DNA of 64,000 bases from Ilex aquifolium (Eukaryota; Streptophyta; Magnoliopsida; Aquifoliales; Aquifoliaceae): contig OX637393.1 in the NCBI GenBank assembly GCA_951799425.1, forward strand, positions 19,301,744 to 19,365,743, read 5' to 3'. Under the pieces are notes generated by a model. That model was not told the DNA's origin. It saw nothing but the letters and a program-made list of their open reading frames with translations, and did not search any database. Both the position numbers and the translations under genes were made by a program. Shown piece by piece: positions 23,302 to 34,985 of the stretch (its first letter is position 1; every line of letters starts with the position of its first letter).

Positions 23302-25094
23302 TGTCTTGATCCGAAATGTGTACACCCAATTGTAGGCAGTCAAGCTGTAGTAATAATCCGGTTTGAGTCCGGAGTCTAATCCACAGGGAACTATTGTTGG
23401 TGTTTCAAAGTAAGCAGTGGTGGAGACCAAATGATTGTAAAGTTTGAGATTTGAAGTTGTGTGGTGTATGAGATTTTCCTGGGCAGAATATAGGATTCCT
23501 TCCAAGACGATTTTCTAGACAAAATATAAGCCGAAATGTAAAAAGGTCACTTTTTAGTTCGAGGATCTGGACATGGAGTTAAGCATCAGGTTTATTATAC
23601 TTGTACTTGATAACTCAATTAACCCCTATGTCAACAACAAGTTAATCGGAAGATAAATATGGATTGTGAGAATTAAGAGCATGATTCCGATGTCTTTCTA
23701 GAAGTTTACAAGAATTTTCTGTGCTGAGACTTAACCCGTCTACAAACAAGCAAGTGTTTCTACAAGGCATCCAACCATGACATTAATATTCCATTTCCAT
23801 TCTTTAATTGAAGCACAATAATAGTGAAGATTGAAGGGTTGTCATGAAGATCTAGCCGGGGTACTTGCCTTGAACTGATGAGTCTTTCTATGCAAGAATT
23901 ATCTATGTTATAGAAATTACTCATGGTTATACAAAGTACCTTAGCTTTGCTAGATGCAATCAATCATTCAATAAGAAAGGGGAATATAAAGCATTAAGCA
24001 TAATCGAAAATGCACAAATATAACTTCCGAATAATTTATACATGTCCATCACCTCTTACTAAATAGTGAATGAGAAACTACTCACTCTTCGTGACTTTGG
24101 TAAAGCTAGAAAAGTGAGTGATGCTCATTCCTCCAAGTAGAGGAGTTACAAGGTAAGGCACAATAAACAAGGAGCCGATCTTCGACAAAGAATGAGTGAA
24201 TCACTTTCCACCCTTCACGGCTTTGGCGAAGCTCTAGAAAAGTGGAAGAGTTTCACTCATCTCAGAGAAGAAGCTCAAGCAATGGAAGTGAATGAAACAA
24301 GTATTGAAAGTAGAAGAAAGCTAGTCACTTTTGGAGGGTTTCCTCCTCAACCAAAATTAATCTATCTCCCTCTATGCATGCAATTGAAAACATAAGTCTA
24401 AGACTAACAAAGTAAGAAAATTTTGGTCTAGTGCCAACCCAACTCTCTTGAAGCTCCCACAATGGGAGTATTTATAGGCAAAGAGGAGGGGGGGTAATGT
24501 GGAGGAATAGTACAAGGCCTTGAAAGTCCAAGTAAAAGTCCCAATGTCCGGAGAGAAGATCAGCCACTCTGCAGCCTGTCTGGAGACAACGTTCGAATGT
24601 TGTCTGACATTCGAACGTTGTTTCTATCTTTGCTTGATGGGTGTTCGAACGCCATGTGGGGTCTGATCTTCCCACTCAAGTGGTCTGTGGTCTTCTGGAG
24701 ATCTAATTCCATACGCTTTGAACCACTGCCTTTGCACTCATTAGCCTGGTCCTTAATAGTGGAGGAGAACGTTCGAACGTGAGTGGGCGTTCGAACGAGG
24801 TACTTAAGTACTTCAGTGCTTTTCTTCTCATCTGCAACACGCCATGTCTCAGTAGTATGGTCTTCAAATAATTCAAGGGAACGTTCGAACGTGAGTTAGC
24901 GTTCGAACGTTCTTGCTTTGTTCCAAGCTTTTCCAATTTTGTCCCCCAATATGCTGGTGTTACATTCAAGTTTGATATTTGTTGCCCTTGTGCCCTTGTT
25001 CACTTTAGGACCTGAAATGTCATCATTTAAACTCCATCAAAGTATAATTAGTCTTAAAAAGGCTTAGTGATATGCTAATTTTAACTACTAATCA
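23302..25094 (-). mobile_element. Element B2 3' LTR
   Basis: Element strand begins TGATTAGTAGTTAAAA (at 25094) and ends GGATCAAGACA (at 23302); 1793 bp. Preceding 5 bases in B3 gag are GGGAA; the partner TSD is out of view. TATA (minus) 24469-24476. PPT GGTTGGGGGTG abuts at 25095-25105. Confidence 0.92.
24588..24911. repeat. TTCGAA-type palindromes in B2 LTR
   Basis: About eight ACGTTCGAACGT-type dyads, including adjacent pairs near 24771/24789 and 24882/24900, 18 bp apart. Some CpG-transition variants (CGTTCGAATG). Confidence 0.88.
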
Positions 25095-26963
25095 CACCCC
25101 CAACCTAAATATTGCTAGTCTCTAGTAATACAACTACAATTGAATAAAAATCTATTTATAATGCCTTTTTCGAAGGTCATCCGGTTGTATTTAGCATATG
25201 CAACAAATCGTTACACCACTAGGTTTACCCTAGCGGACGAGTGTTGTCTCGTGAGGGTTTTCAGTGAAGCTACCCACAAACTTCGGTCGAACAGATGTGT
25301 ATGTGGGATTGCTGGTTAAAGTAAGTTAGCATCATGGTCGTTGGGACACCCAACCCTCAATTTCGACTTATATCCAACACATTTCTTTTCTATTTGTATT
25401 TATTCTATGCAAAAATTAGCATATGTCACATTGGTATTTGAAATTCCCTGTGTAGCAGGAATGATCATTCTAGCAACAAGAATTGTTATATAACAAACAT
25501 TCCACGTTACCACCTTTCATGGATAGCTTTGATTTCACAAACCTCTCTTAGAATGCTCTTAGCAAAAATTCACTCCGATTATAGTGACTTGTCTCTCAAG
25601 GGACATGTGATCAGAAGATGGCCAATCGAAAAATCACATGCACAATTAGTAAGGGAGTGAAGTTTAAGGAAACAAACTAATCATGTTTTGGCATAATCTC
25701 ATGGAGGAATATTGATGCAAATAAAGAAATACTATTTAACATGCCCAAACTTTTGGTTAACGACACATACATGCATCAGACTTGAGATCAATTAGGGCTT
25801 TTTATAGGTTGTAATGTGGCCATAGGTCAGTGGCTAACGAAATGACCTCAATGGTATTCAAAAGCTATCCTTTCATTTTGTAATGTAGCACACCTCTTTC
25901 TAGCTTTTCAACATTTTGCCCAGAAATGGTATTTATTTCTTTCATTTTTCTCATTTTTCACTTTCTTGGCAATTTCTTGCCTTTCGGTTTATTTTCTTTT
26001 TCAATTGTTTCCACCAAATTCTCTTGTCATTGAAAGCAACCAACATAGTCTTTTTCCTTTCTCTTGCATTTCTGTATCATATTGATTTATAAGAGGGTGT
26101 AAGAAAATTAGATAGCAAAGGTATGTCAAGTATATTTTCTTGTGGCTTGGTTATCATACGGGCTATTTGGAAACAGATCGTATATTGAAGGCTCAATCAC
26201 GGTTAACTAGGGATATAATTTTGTAAAAGAAATAGCTTAAGACTCAAAATTAAGTCAAAGATGACCTAAGATCCTTTTTCAAGTATGTGCACATGTATGT
26301 GCCGTATAAACAGATTCCTTGTGGGATATGTCAACAGATTGCCTTAGTTGCGTCAATCAAAGCAAATTTAATGAGATTATTCAAAAATTGAGAGTGAAAG
26401 ACCTTACTTGAGTAAATGTTGATTACCTCTCAGAAGTATCGCAAGGCTCGAAACTTACCATGGTAATTTTCGTCATCTCCACTGGTTATGTCAGGTTTCT
26501 CAAGGGATATCGGTTATATATCAATTCCTTTTCCAAGTTTGGTCATCTTGTACCTTAAGAATAACAAATACCAATGTACATTTGATATTTTAAGCATAGA
26601 GAAAATACCATTTTTCAAGGATCTGTGGTTTTAAGTCTAGATTGCTAAGTTATGTGTTAAATCGATCATGTGATTAGTCATTTTAACAAACAGTCTCAAA
26701 ATCCACATTTGCTCCATCATTTATTAACAAATAACAATATCATGCTAATTCTACACATGCATTTACAAAGATAAAAGTGATAAACTGAACCATTCATTTC
26801 ACAAAATATGATCGTTTAACACAAACACCAAGGATTCAATTCATCCAACCAAAGAAGTAACAAAAAACACAAAAACCTTAAACATCCACAACAAACCACA
26901 AAAGAAGAAGCTCATCCATAAAAGAAGAAACAAACACTCAACTCAAGAATAGAAATCTCTCTC
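25095..26963 (-). other. B2 PPT and long 3' non-coding region
   Basis: About 1.87 kb between the env-like stop and the 3' LTR without a credible ORF. It aligns throughout with 31266-33093 of B1. Best-conserved part: two adjacent hairpins at 25216-25252 (separate entry). Confidence 0.8.
25216..25252 (-). other. Twin hairpin in B-family 3' region (B2 copy)
   Basis: On the element strand: stem ACGAG/CTCGT with loop ACAACA, directly followed by stem CCGCTAGG/CCTAGTGG (one G-U pair) with loop GTAAA. Identical in B1 at 31381-31417 while flanks differ by roughly 10%. Confidence 0.55.
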
Positions 26964-27936
26964 TCATTCTCCTCCAGCTCCACCCCTAAGAAAGCGGAGA
27001 ATCTCATCCTGCTTAGCTTCTATGCTAAGCATGATCTCTCGAAGTGAGCGTCGGGTGCTGGTGCTGGTACTGGGCCCTGCCTCCTCCTGAGCCTGCATGT
27101 GCTCTCTCTCTAACTCTCTCTCCTCCTTCTCCTCATCGAGCTCATCCTGCACCTCGTCAACTCCTCGGGTAGGGGGCATCTCCTGTCTAGTTGCTGGGCC
27201 GCCATTATGACATTGGCTCCTCCTAAAGGAATCCTTGTTTAGTGGTCCCATTGGATTTTGGATAATCATCTCTGGCCTCACCCTAATCCCATGGTCCTTG
27301 CATATCTCTGTGACTAAGGTGCTGAAGGGTAGCGAATTCCTCTTCACATCGCATCCCTTCTTCATCTCTGTCAAAATCAACGATGGAAGGTCTATGCTAT
27401 GGCCTTTCCCAAGTGCGTATAGTAGACGGGCCATCTCGGGGAGGATCTCGTTCTTTCTTTCGATTGGGGCAAAGTTCAAAACCGCAATCAAATTTAACAT
27501 TTTGTACTTATCGGTTAGCTCCCCCTGTCGAAGAAATCTCCACCCCGTCCAAGAAAAACCAACCATCCCCGTTAGTTCCGCCCCCACAATGTTCATTGCC
27601 ACGTTCTTCCTTGGGGGGTAGGTAGGCCTTGGTATCCTTGGTACCTCTTGTCTTATCTCTCGAATATAGTCTTCATCCACGTTGATGTGAGTCCCCCTCA
27701 CATAGCTTTTTAGCGCCCCATTGACTATTTCGGCGTTGTAGTAAAACTCCCGCACCAAGTCAACCACGGCCTCTCCACCATTTCGCAAGTACCACATCCA
27801 ACCTCTCCTCTCCATATCCGCAAAGATTCCCAACTCCATAAAATCACTCAAAATCACATCCCGCTCACATACCACAGCATGGTTTTGGTAAAATTTTTTG
27901 TACCTGTCTACTTTGAGCGCGGTGGGGAAGTGGGTT
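26964..27936 (-). pseudogene. B2 env-like ORF, N-terminus cut off by element C
   Basis: About 323 codons of the same protein as 33094-34203, starting at THFPTALKVDRYKKFY and ending LRFLRGGAGGE. The first ten codons of the open frame (27937-27965) are C LTR sequence and do not belong. Conserved blocks with B1: AVVCERDVI, GWMWYLRNGGEAVV, VRGTHINVDEDYI, GELTDKYKMLNLIAV, GKGHSIDLPSLILTEMKKGCDVKRN, SIEAKQDEILR. No internal stop, so it was intact before C inserted. Tail is Glu-rich then Ser/Thr-rich with a short amphipathic end. Function unknown in the family. Confidence 0.88.
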
Positions 27937-29315
27937 TGTAACACCCTGCATTTTCTTTTATACATGTATATAGATATATAGTAAATAAAGGTTGAAATTT
28001 GGTTTTTTTTTTTAATAAAAATATGAAATTTTAGGTCCTAGAACTTGCATTAAATAGGTTTGGTGTAGAAATATGTGGTGGAGAGGTTTGGGATGGATTT
28101 TGTTGGTTTAGGATTGGATTGGACGGCACTGGAAGTCGGAGCAAAAATCTGTCAGTCAAACCGTACCGGTACGATACCGTACCGGTACCGCGTACCGGTA
28201 CGATTCCATACCGGTACCGTGTACCGGTACGACTTACTCCAGTAGCTTAACCGTACCGGTACCGCGTACCGGTACGATTTATCTGACACTCGCCGAACAG
28301 TTAAAAAGTCGGGATTTTTGGGTTTAAAACACCACCTCAAGCCCTCATTTGCCCCATTCTTCATTCCACTCTCACCCTAAACACTTTAGAACCCTAGGAG
28401 AGAAAGAAAGGAAGAGAGAAACTCAAGATCAAAGGGGAAAAACACAAGATTTAAGGGTGATTCAAGATCCAAGCCCTAAATTTCAAGAACACCAAGGTAG
28501 GGGTTTTCTTCCATTCTTGTTCATTGATGTTAGGGTTATTATACATATATGTTTTGACTCCTAATCATATGTATTTGCTATGAGTTCATTGTTTCTTGGT
28601 TCTCTTGCAATTGTTAACATGTTTTACACAAAGTTAGGGTTGTATACCCATGAAATCCCTATTTTGTTTGAAAAACCCTAGTTTTCAAGAGTGATGGGTT
28701 TTCCTCTTGAACTCTTCCTTTATTCTTGATTTCAAAATCATAGTGTTTTGTGTTGAGTAATAAAATGATATTGTTGTGATCTCTTGTATTTTTCTTGGTT
28801 GGTTATTGAAAATGTCACATGCTTAATTTGGGGATTTTGAGATATGCTTGTAAAATGAGAAATTGTGGATTTTGTAGTTATTTGGAATTGTTGGTGAATT
28901 GAGAATATTTTGGTTTCCTCATTGGTATGGTTGTTGTGATGGACTTGGATTTCCTTCGAGAGATGCCGTAGAGTGTTAGATGTTAGTCTATCACAGTGGG
29001 GGTGAGATGGTTTCCTAACACTTGTGGTGGGTTGTCATTTGGTAATGCGACCACTATCGTTCACTGGAGTTCGAACAAGGGAGGGTATACTTTTCCTAGG
29101 AAGGGACTCATCACTGCCATTGGGATGGTAGACACCCTTTCCTAAAGTGTTTGTGATTGTGATTGTGATTGGTGGACTAGGTATAATTGTTGGGTAGATT
29201 CATGAGAAGCAATCAACATATATAGTACGGGGATGAAGCAATATTAATGGGATGAGGGGTTGGACCGCCTTGGCCGGTGCATTGGTATGGAACAATGCAT
29301 CGGAAGGCGCCCTTC
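27937..29315 (+). mobile_element. C 5' LTR, first part
   Basis: Runs from TGTAACACCC to the TSD CCTTC (29311-29315) of B1. The 3' LTR copy shows the uninterrupted reading at about 57637. Relative to this copy the 3' LTR lacks about 40 bp near 28394-28440 and about 57 bp near 29009-29065. Confidence 0.92.
28161..28276. repeat. GTACCGGTAC palindrome cluster in C 5' LTR
   Basis: Seven ACCGGT-centred dyads (CGTACCGGTACG / GGTACCGGTACC); centre spacings 16, 13, 16, 13, 32 and 13 bp. The long gap holds ACTCCAGTAG (28236-28245), a spacer also found in TTCCGGAA cassettes. Located in U3. Confidence 0.92.
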
Positions 29316-31265
29316 TGACAGCTATCTATCCGATGTACACCCAAGTGCAGGTGGTCAAGCTGTAGTAATAATCCGGTTTGAGTCCGAAGTCGAATCCACA
29401 GGGAACTTTTGTTGATATTTCTAAGGTAAGCAGTGGTAGAGACCTTTTGGTGGTAACATTTTTTGATTTGGATTTGCTGTGAGATGTGGGTTTTGCTGGA
29501 CAGAATATAAGATTCTTTCCAGGAGATTTTCTTAACAAATTAGGAAATGAATGTTAATAAAAAAAAGAGTCACTCTTTAGTGCAAGGATCTGGACATGTA
29601 GTTAGTTATCCGGTTTGTCATAATTGTGCTTGATAACTCAATTAACTCCCGTATCAACAGTAAGTTAATCGGAAGATAAAGATGGATTGTGAGAATTAAG
29701 AACATGATTCCGATCTCTTTCTAGAAGTTTACAAGCATTGCCTGTGCCGAGACTTAACTCGTCTACAAACAATCAAGTGTTTCTACAAGACATCCAATCA
29801 TGATATTAATAGTCCATTCTTTTTAGTGAAGTACAATAAGGGGGGAGATTGAAGGGTAGTCATGAGGATCTAGCCGGGGTACTTGCCTTGAACTGATGAG
29901 TGTTTCTATGCAGGAGTCATCCATGTCATAGAAAGGGCTCACAATTATACAAAGTACCTTAGCTTTGCTAGATGCAATCAATCATCCGATAATAGGGGAA
30001 AATAAACGTTAAGCATAAAAGAACATTGCACAAATATAATTCCCGGATAACTTATACATGCCCTTCTCCTCTCACTAAAGAGTGAATGAGAAACTACTCA
30101 CTCTTCATGGCTTGGGTAAAGCTAGAAAAGTGAGTGATGCTCATCCCTCCAAGTGGAGAACTTTAAAAGATAGAGTAACACAAATACGGAGCAAATCTTC
30201 CCCAAAGAATGGGTGAATCACGTTCCACGCTTCACAGCTTTGATCAAGCTCTAGAAAAGTGGAAGAGTTTCACTCTTCTAAGAAAGAAGGAAGCTCAAGC
30301 AATGGAAGTGAAATGCATGAACAATTAAAGTAGAAGAAAGCTAGTCACATTTGGAGGGTGGCTTCCTCAACCAAAGATTGGAGGGTTGCTTCCTCAACCA
30401 AGATGGGAGCTATCTCTCTTCTATGCATGAGAATTGAAAGCATAGACATAAACATAAACATAAAACTACTGCTATAACAAGCAAGAGATGTTGGACTAAA
30501 GCCAAACTAATCTCTAAAATAAATACTTCATAAGGAAAATGAACTAACTACAATGAAAGTGGGAGTCTAAGCCTCCATCACTATGCTACTTCCTACAATG
30601 CTTGGCTCCTCAAGCTCTCCAACAAGGGGAGTATTTATAGGCAAGAGGAGGAGGTAGGGGGGGGTGAAAGAATAGTGTTTGCCGCCCAAGTCCAAGTGAA
30701 TAGTCAATAACTCTGCAGCCAGTCTGTGGATGACGTTCGAACTTAAGTTGGCGTTCGAACGTTCTTTCTGTTTTTGCACTGAGGTCGTTCGAACGTTGCT
30801 TCTGTTTTGGCACTGAGGGCGTTCAAACGCCAGATCTGCTCTGACCCCTTTCACTCGAGTGATCTATAGGTCCCCTGTGAAGTGCAGTACCAACTCTCTG
30901 CAGTGGTCTGGTCTTCAATCCACTCAAGTGCACGTTCGAACGTGAGTTGGCGTTCGAACGTGACACTCAAGTACTTTAGAGTTCCAGTCTTCTTTCCTAA
31001 CTGCCACACGCCATCTCTTCAGCATCTGAGTCTGCTACAGTGTCTTGTTTGACGTTCGAACGTGAGTTGCCATTCGAACGTGGTGACAGTGTTCCAAGCT
31101 TCTCCAATTTTGGGTTATAATGTACTGGCACTGCATCCAAGTGTGGTACTTGTTGTTTTTGGGTCCTTGTTCAGTTTAGGGCCTGAAATGACATCACTTA
31201 AACTCCATTAAAGTAAAATTAGTCTTAAAATGTCATAATAATATGTCAAGTTTAAGTACTAATCA
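29316..31265 (-). mobile_element. B1 3' LTR
   Basis: 1950 bp. Element strand starts TGATTAGTAC (31265) and ends GGATAGATAGCTGTCA (29316). TATA (minus) 30632-30639. Confidence 0.94.
30733..31081. repeat. TTCGAA-type palindromes in B1 3' LTR
   Basis: Pairs of CGTTCGAACG dyads, typically 18 bp centre to centre (for example those beginning about 30933 and 31053), plus single copies. Several carry transitions relative to the 5' LTR copy (CGTTCAAACG, CATTCGAACG). Confidence 0.9.
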
Positions 31266-33093
31266 CACTCCCCAACCTAAATATTGCTAGTCTCTAGTAA
31301 TACGAAAAAGAAAATTCTACTCCTAATGCCATTTTCGTAGGTCATCCGGTTGCATTTAGCTTATGCAACAAGCCGTTGAACCACTAGGTTTACCCTAGCG
31401 GACGAGTGTTGTCTCGTGAGGGTTTCCAGAGAAGCTACCCACAAACTTCAGTCGAACAGATGTGTATAGTAGAATGCTGTCTAAAGTAAATTAGCATCAT
31501 GGTCGTTGAGACACCAGATTTTCAACTTTTGGTTTATGTCTCACACATCCTTATTTCACAGGTATTCAATCTATGCAAAAATTATCATTTGATACATTGG
31601 TATTTGAAATTCTCAATGCAATAGGAATGATCATTCAAGCAATAAAAATTGTTATGTAACAAATACTCCCTTTTATTCACCTTCCATGGATAGTTTCGAT
31701 TTCACAAACCTCACGTAGTAAACTCTCAACAAAGGTTCACTCTGATTATAGTGACTTGTTTCTCACAGATCATGTGATCAGAAGATGGCCAGTCGAAAAA
31801 TCACATGCACTATTTAAGAAAGGAGTGAAATTTTAAATAAGCAACTATTTATGTTTGGCATAATCTCATGAAAGAATATCAACGCAATTAAAAGGAATGC
31901 TATTTACCATATCCCCATTGTGATTAACAACACATGCATGCAACATACTTGAGATCAATTAGGGCTTTGCATGGGTTGTAGCGTGGCCAGAGGTCAGTGG
32001 CTAACGAAACGACATCAGGGATTTTCAAAAGCTATCTGTTATTTGCGTATCATAGCACACCTTTTTCTAGCTTCTTGATATTTTGCCGAAAGATGACATT
32101 TCTTTCTTTCATTTTTCTCATTTTTTTCACTTTCTTGGCAAGTTCTTGCCTTTTCGCTTCTGTTTTGTTTCAATTGTTCCAATCAACTCTTCTTGGATGA
32201 TAATCTCGAATGCTCCTTTTTCTGTATCATCTTACAAAGAGGATGTAAGAAAATTAGATAACCAAGGTATGTCAAGGATGTTTTCCTGTGGTTTGGTAAT
32301 CATGTAGGTTTATCAAAGAAAACTTTAAACATTGATAGCTCAAACGTGGCTAACGAGGGAAATTTTTTTTTTCAAAGAAAGGTCTAAGGCTCAATATTAT
32401 ATCAAAGATGGCCTAAGATCATTTCTCAAGCATGTGCACATGTATGTGTCGTATGTGATGGTTCCATGTGGGATATGTCAATAGATCACTTTTAAGTGCG
32501 TTAATCAAAGCAAGGTTAATGAGATCATTCAAAAATTGAGATTTGAAAAGAATTTGCTTGAGTAAACATTGATTGTCTCTCGAAAGCATCGTTAGGTTCG
32601 AAACTCACCCTGGTGTTCTTTGTTATCTCCACTGTGTATGTCAGGCTTTCCAGGGAGTATCGGTTATATACCAATTCCATTTGCGAGTCAGATCCTCCTG
32701 TACTTTTAAAATAACAAATATCGATGTACAAATGACAATTTAAGTATAGAGAGAACATCCATGTTTTTCAAGAAATGTGGTTTGAAGTCTTAGTTAATAA
32801 ATTGAGGTGTCAAACCGATCATGTGTATATTTACTCTAGCAAGCATTCTTATATCCACATTTGTTACTTCTCCTTTTAATTTCTATGCTAAATCTACAAA
32901 TGTATAAAACCAAATAAAAGTGATAAATGGAACCATTCATTTCAAAATATCATCCTTTAACATCAACGGTTCATTCATTCATAACCACACAAAAACTTAC
33001 AACTATAAAAGAAGAAATTCATACAAAGAAGTACTTTAAACAAACATAAAACAAAAACATAGGAACAAGAACAGAAATAGAAGTTCCTCTCTC
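31266..33093 (-). other. B1 PPT and long 3' non-coding region
   Basis: PPT GGTTGGGGAGTG abuts the LTR. About 1.83 kb without a credible ORF, aligning with 25095-26963. Twin hairpin at 31381-31417. Confidence 0.8.
31381..31417 (-). other. Twin hairpin in B-family 3' region (B1 copy)
   Basis: Same two hairpins as 25216-25252, base for base in both stems and loops. Candidate structured RNA or replication/packaging element; role unknown. Confidence 0.55.
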
Positions 33094-34203
33094 TCACTCT
33101 CCTCCTTGGCCACTAGCACCACCCTGTCCACCCCTCAAATACCGAAGGATCTCGTCCTGCTTAGCTTCGATGCTAAGCAGGACGTCCATAAAAGAGCGTC
33201 GGGTGCTGGTGCTGGTGCTAGGTCCTGCCTCCGCTGGCTGATCTCCTTCCCCTCCTACCTCTCTCTCTATCTCTCTCTCCATCTCATCCAACTCTTCCTC
33301 CACTTCATCCACTCCTTGGGCCGGGGGCTCTTCTTGCCTTGCCGCTGGGCCGCCACTATGACTTTGGCTCCTTCGGAAGGAAGCCTTGTTCAGTGGCCCC
33401 ATTGGCTTCTGGATCTCCATCCCAGTCTTTATCCTTACCCCATGCTCCGTGCACATCTGAGTCACTAAAGTCGCAAAAGGGAGTGCATTCCTCTTTACAT
33501 CACATCCCTTCTTCATTTCACTCAGGATGAGAGATGGGAGGTCAATGCTGTGTCCTTTGCCAATGGCATATAGGAGTTGGGCCATATCAGGTAGAATCTC
33601 ATTCTTTCTTCCCAAGGGGGCAAAGTTCGACACCGCAATTAAATTCAACATCTTATACTTGTCGGTGAGCTCCCCTTGCTTAAAAAATTTCTTCCCCACC
33701 CAAGAAAAGTCAGCTATACCAGTCAACTCCTTTCCTACCACAGTCATTGCCACATTCTTCTTTGGTGGGTAGGTAGGGTTTTGTACTCGGGGTATCTCGT
33801 CCCTTATCTCCACAATGTACGCCTCGTCCACGTCAATGTGGGTACCCCTAACATATGTGCGTATTGCGCCGTTGATGATCTCGGCGTTGGAGTAAAACTC
33901 CCGCACCAATTCAACAACGGCGTCTCCACCATTTCTCAAATACCAAACCCATTCCCTTCTCTCCATTTCTTGTTTTATCCCAATCTCAGCAAAATCATCA
34001 ATCACCACATCCCTCTCACAAACAATAGCATGTTTATGGTAGAAATTCTCATACCTTTCAGCCTTTAAGCCATTAGGAAATCTGGTTCTGTCGAATTTCT
34101 TGGTCCTTTGCCTTCCTCCTCTTTCTTCTATCACTTCTTCCACCATGTTTGGGTCTTGATTTACTGATGGAGCACGCCTGGCAGGAAGCTTCATCCTTGG
34201 CAT
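33094..34203 (-). CDS. B1 env-like ORF ('putative plant transposon protein')
   Basis: 369 residues, intact. Basic N-terminus (MPRMKLPARR), conserved core about 45-265 (AIVCERDVV, VWYLRNGGDAVVELVREFY, YVRGTHIDVDEAYI, GELTDKYKMLNLIAV, GKGHSIDLPSLIL, LPFATLVTQM), Glu-rich segment about 295-320, Ser/Thr run, then SIEAKQDEILRYLRG and a Gly tail. No signal peptide and no convincing membrane segment, so 'envelope' is only a positional label. Start chosen at the first ATG; a palindrome lies at 34205-34216, directly before it. Paralogue of 26964-27936 and a distant homologue of 779-2074. It is the only uninterrupted env-like ORF here, which may reflect separate constraint. Possible DNA-binding or regulatory role is my inference. 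Confidence 0.85.
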   Translation of the reverse strand: MPRMKLPARRAPSVNQDPNMVEEVIEERGGRQRTKKFDRTRFPNGLKAERYENFYHKHAIVCERDVVIDDFAEIGIKQEMERREWVWYLRNGGDAVVELVREFYSNAEIINGAIRTYVRGTHIDVDEAYIVEIRDEIPRVQNPTYPPKKNVAMTVVGKELTGIADFSWVGKKFFKQGELTDKYKMLNLIAVSNFAPLGRKNEILPDMAQLLYAIGKGHSIDLPSLILSEMKKGCDVKRNALPFATLVTQMCTEHGVRIKTGMEIQKPMGPLNKASFRRSQSHSGGPAARQEEPPAQGVDEVEEELDEMEREIEREVGGEGDQPAEAGPSTSTSTRRSFMDVLLSIEAKQDEILRYLRGGQGGASGQGGE

Positions 34204-34204
34204 G

Positions 34205-34706
34205 GCGTTCGAACGTTCTTTTGATATGGGAGGGTCCTGAAAAGTTCTGGCACTTAGTGTTCTAGGTCTGGGATTGATGATGTTTGATGTGGGGAGGGGT
34301 TAGGGAAGGTCGAATTTGGATGTTTTTGGGGAATGAAGGTAAGTTGAGGTCTGTGGAGGGGCAGGGAATTCTAGGGTTTTGAAAAAATTGGGGATTTTGG
34401 CTGAAAAACGACGAACCAGGCTTTTATAGCCTGAGTTGTGACGTTCGAACGTTGGTGACGTTCGAACGTGGGTAGAAGAAATTTAAAAAGATCGTTCGAA
34501 CGTGGTATGGCGTTCGAACGTGATGAGCTCCCAGTACTTTTGTGTTTCTGCAGAGGCCAAAGTACTGTAAGCACTCTTCGTTCGAACGGTCTATTGGCGT
34601 TCGAACGGACTGAGCTCCCAGTACTTCCAAGTTTCTGCAGAAGCTCATCAGAGGCTGAGTACTGTAGGCAGTCAACGTTCGAACGTTACCTGGCGTTCGA
34701 ACGTTG
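34205..34706. repeat. TTCGAA palindromes upstream of B1 env-like ORF
   Basis: Nine dyads: a single one at 34205-34216 and four pairs at about 34441/34458, 34494/34511, 34580/34599 and 34675/34693. The two members of each pair are 17-19 bp apart, the same geometry as in the B-family LTRs. CpG transitions are rare here. Confidence 0.9.
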
Positions 34707-34985
34707 ATCCAAAAATAAAATTTTTCCTATTGCACTATATACAATCAAAAAAGACAAAACACACAAATTTAATTCAAAAACTAAGGCGTGTCAGGATGAA
34801 CCCCTACCCACGCTCCAGGTTGGTATTTTGGGGCATTCCTTACTCGGCCCATATTTTCATTTCAATCAAAAAGAAATTTATACAAAAAGGTTTTTACAAT
34901 TTTTTTTTTTTTTTTTTTAAACATCAAATTCGGACCTTTGGCATTCACTCCCCCACAAAAGTTCATATTTCCTATAAAAAATTAT

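Noticed and set aside
31381..31417. Hammerhead ribozyme (retrozyme-type) in the twin-hairpin region
   Set aside because: The conserved core CUGAUGA...GAAA is not present on either strand.
33094..34203. True viral envelope protein
   Set aside because: No signal peptide, transmembrane helix or glycoprotein features are visible; 'env-like' reflects position only.
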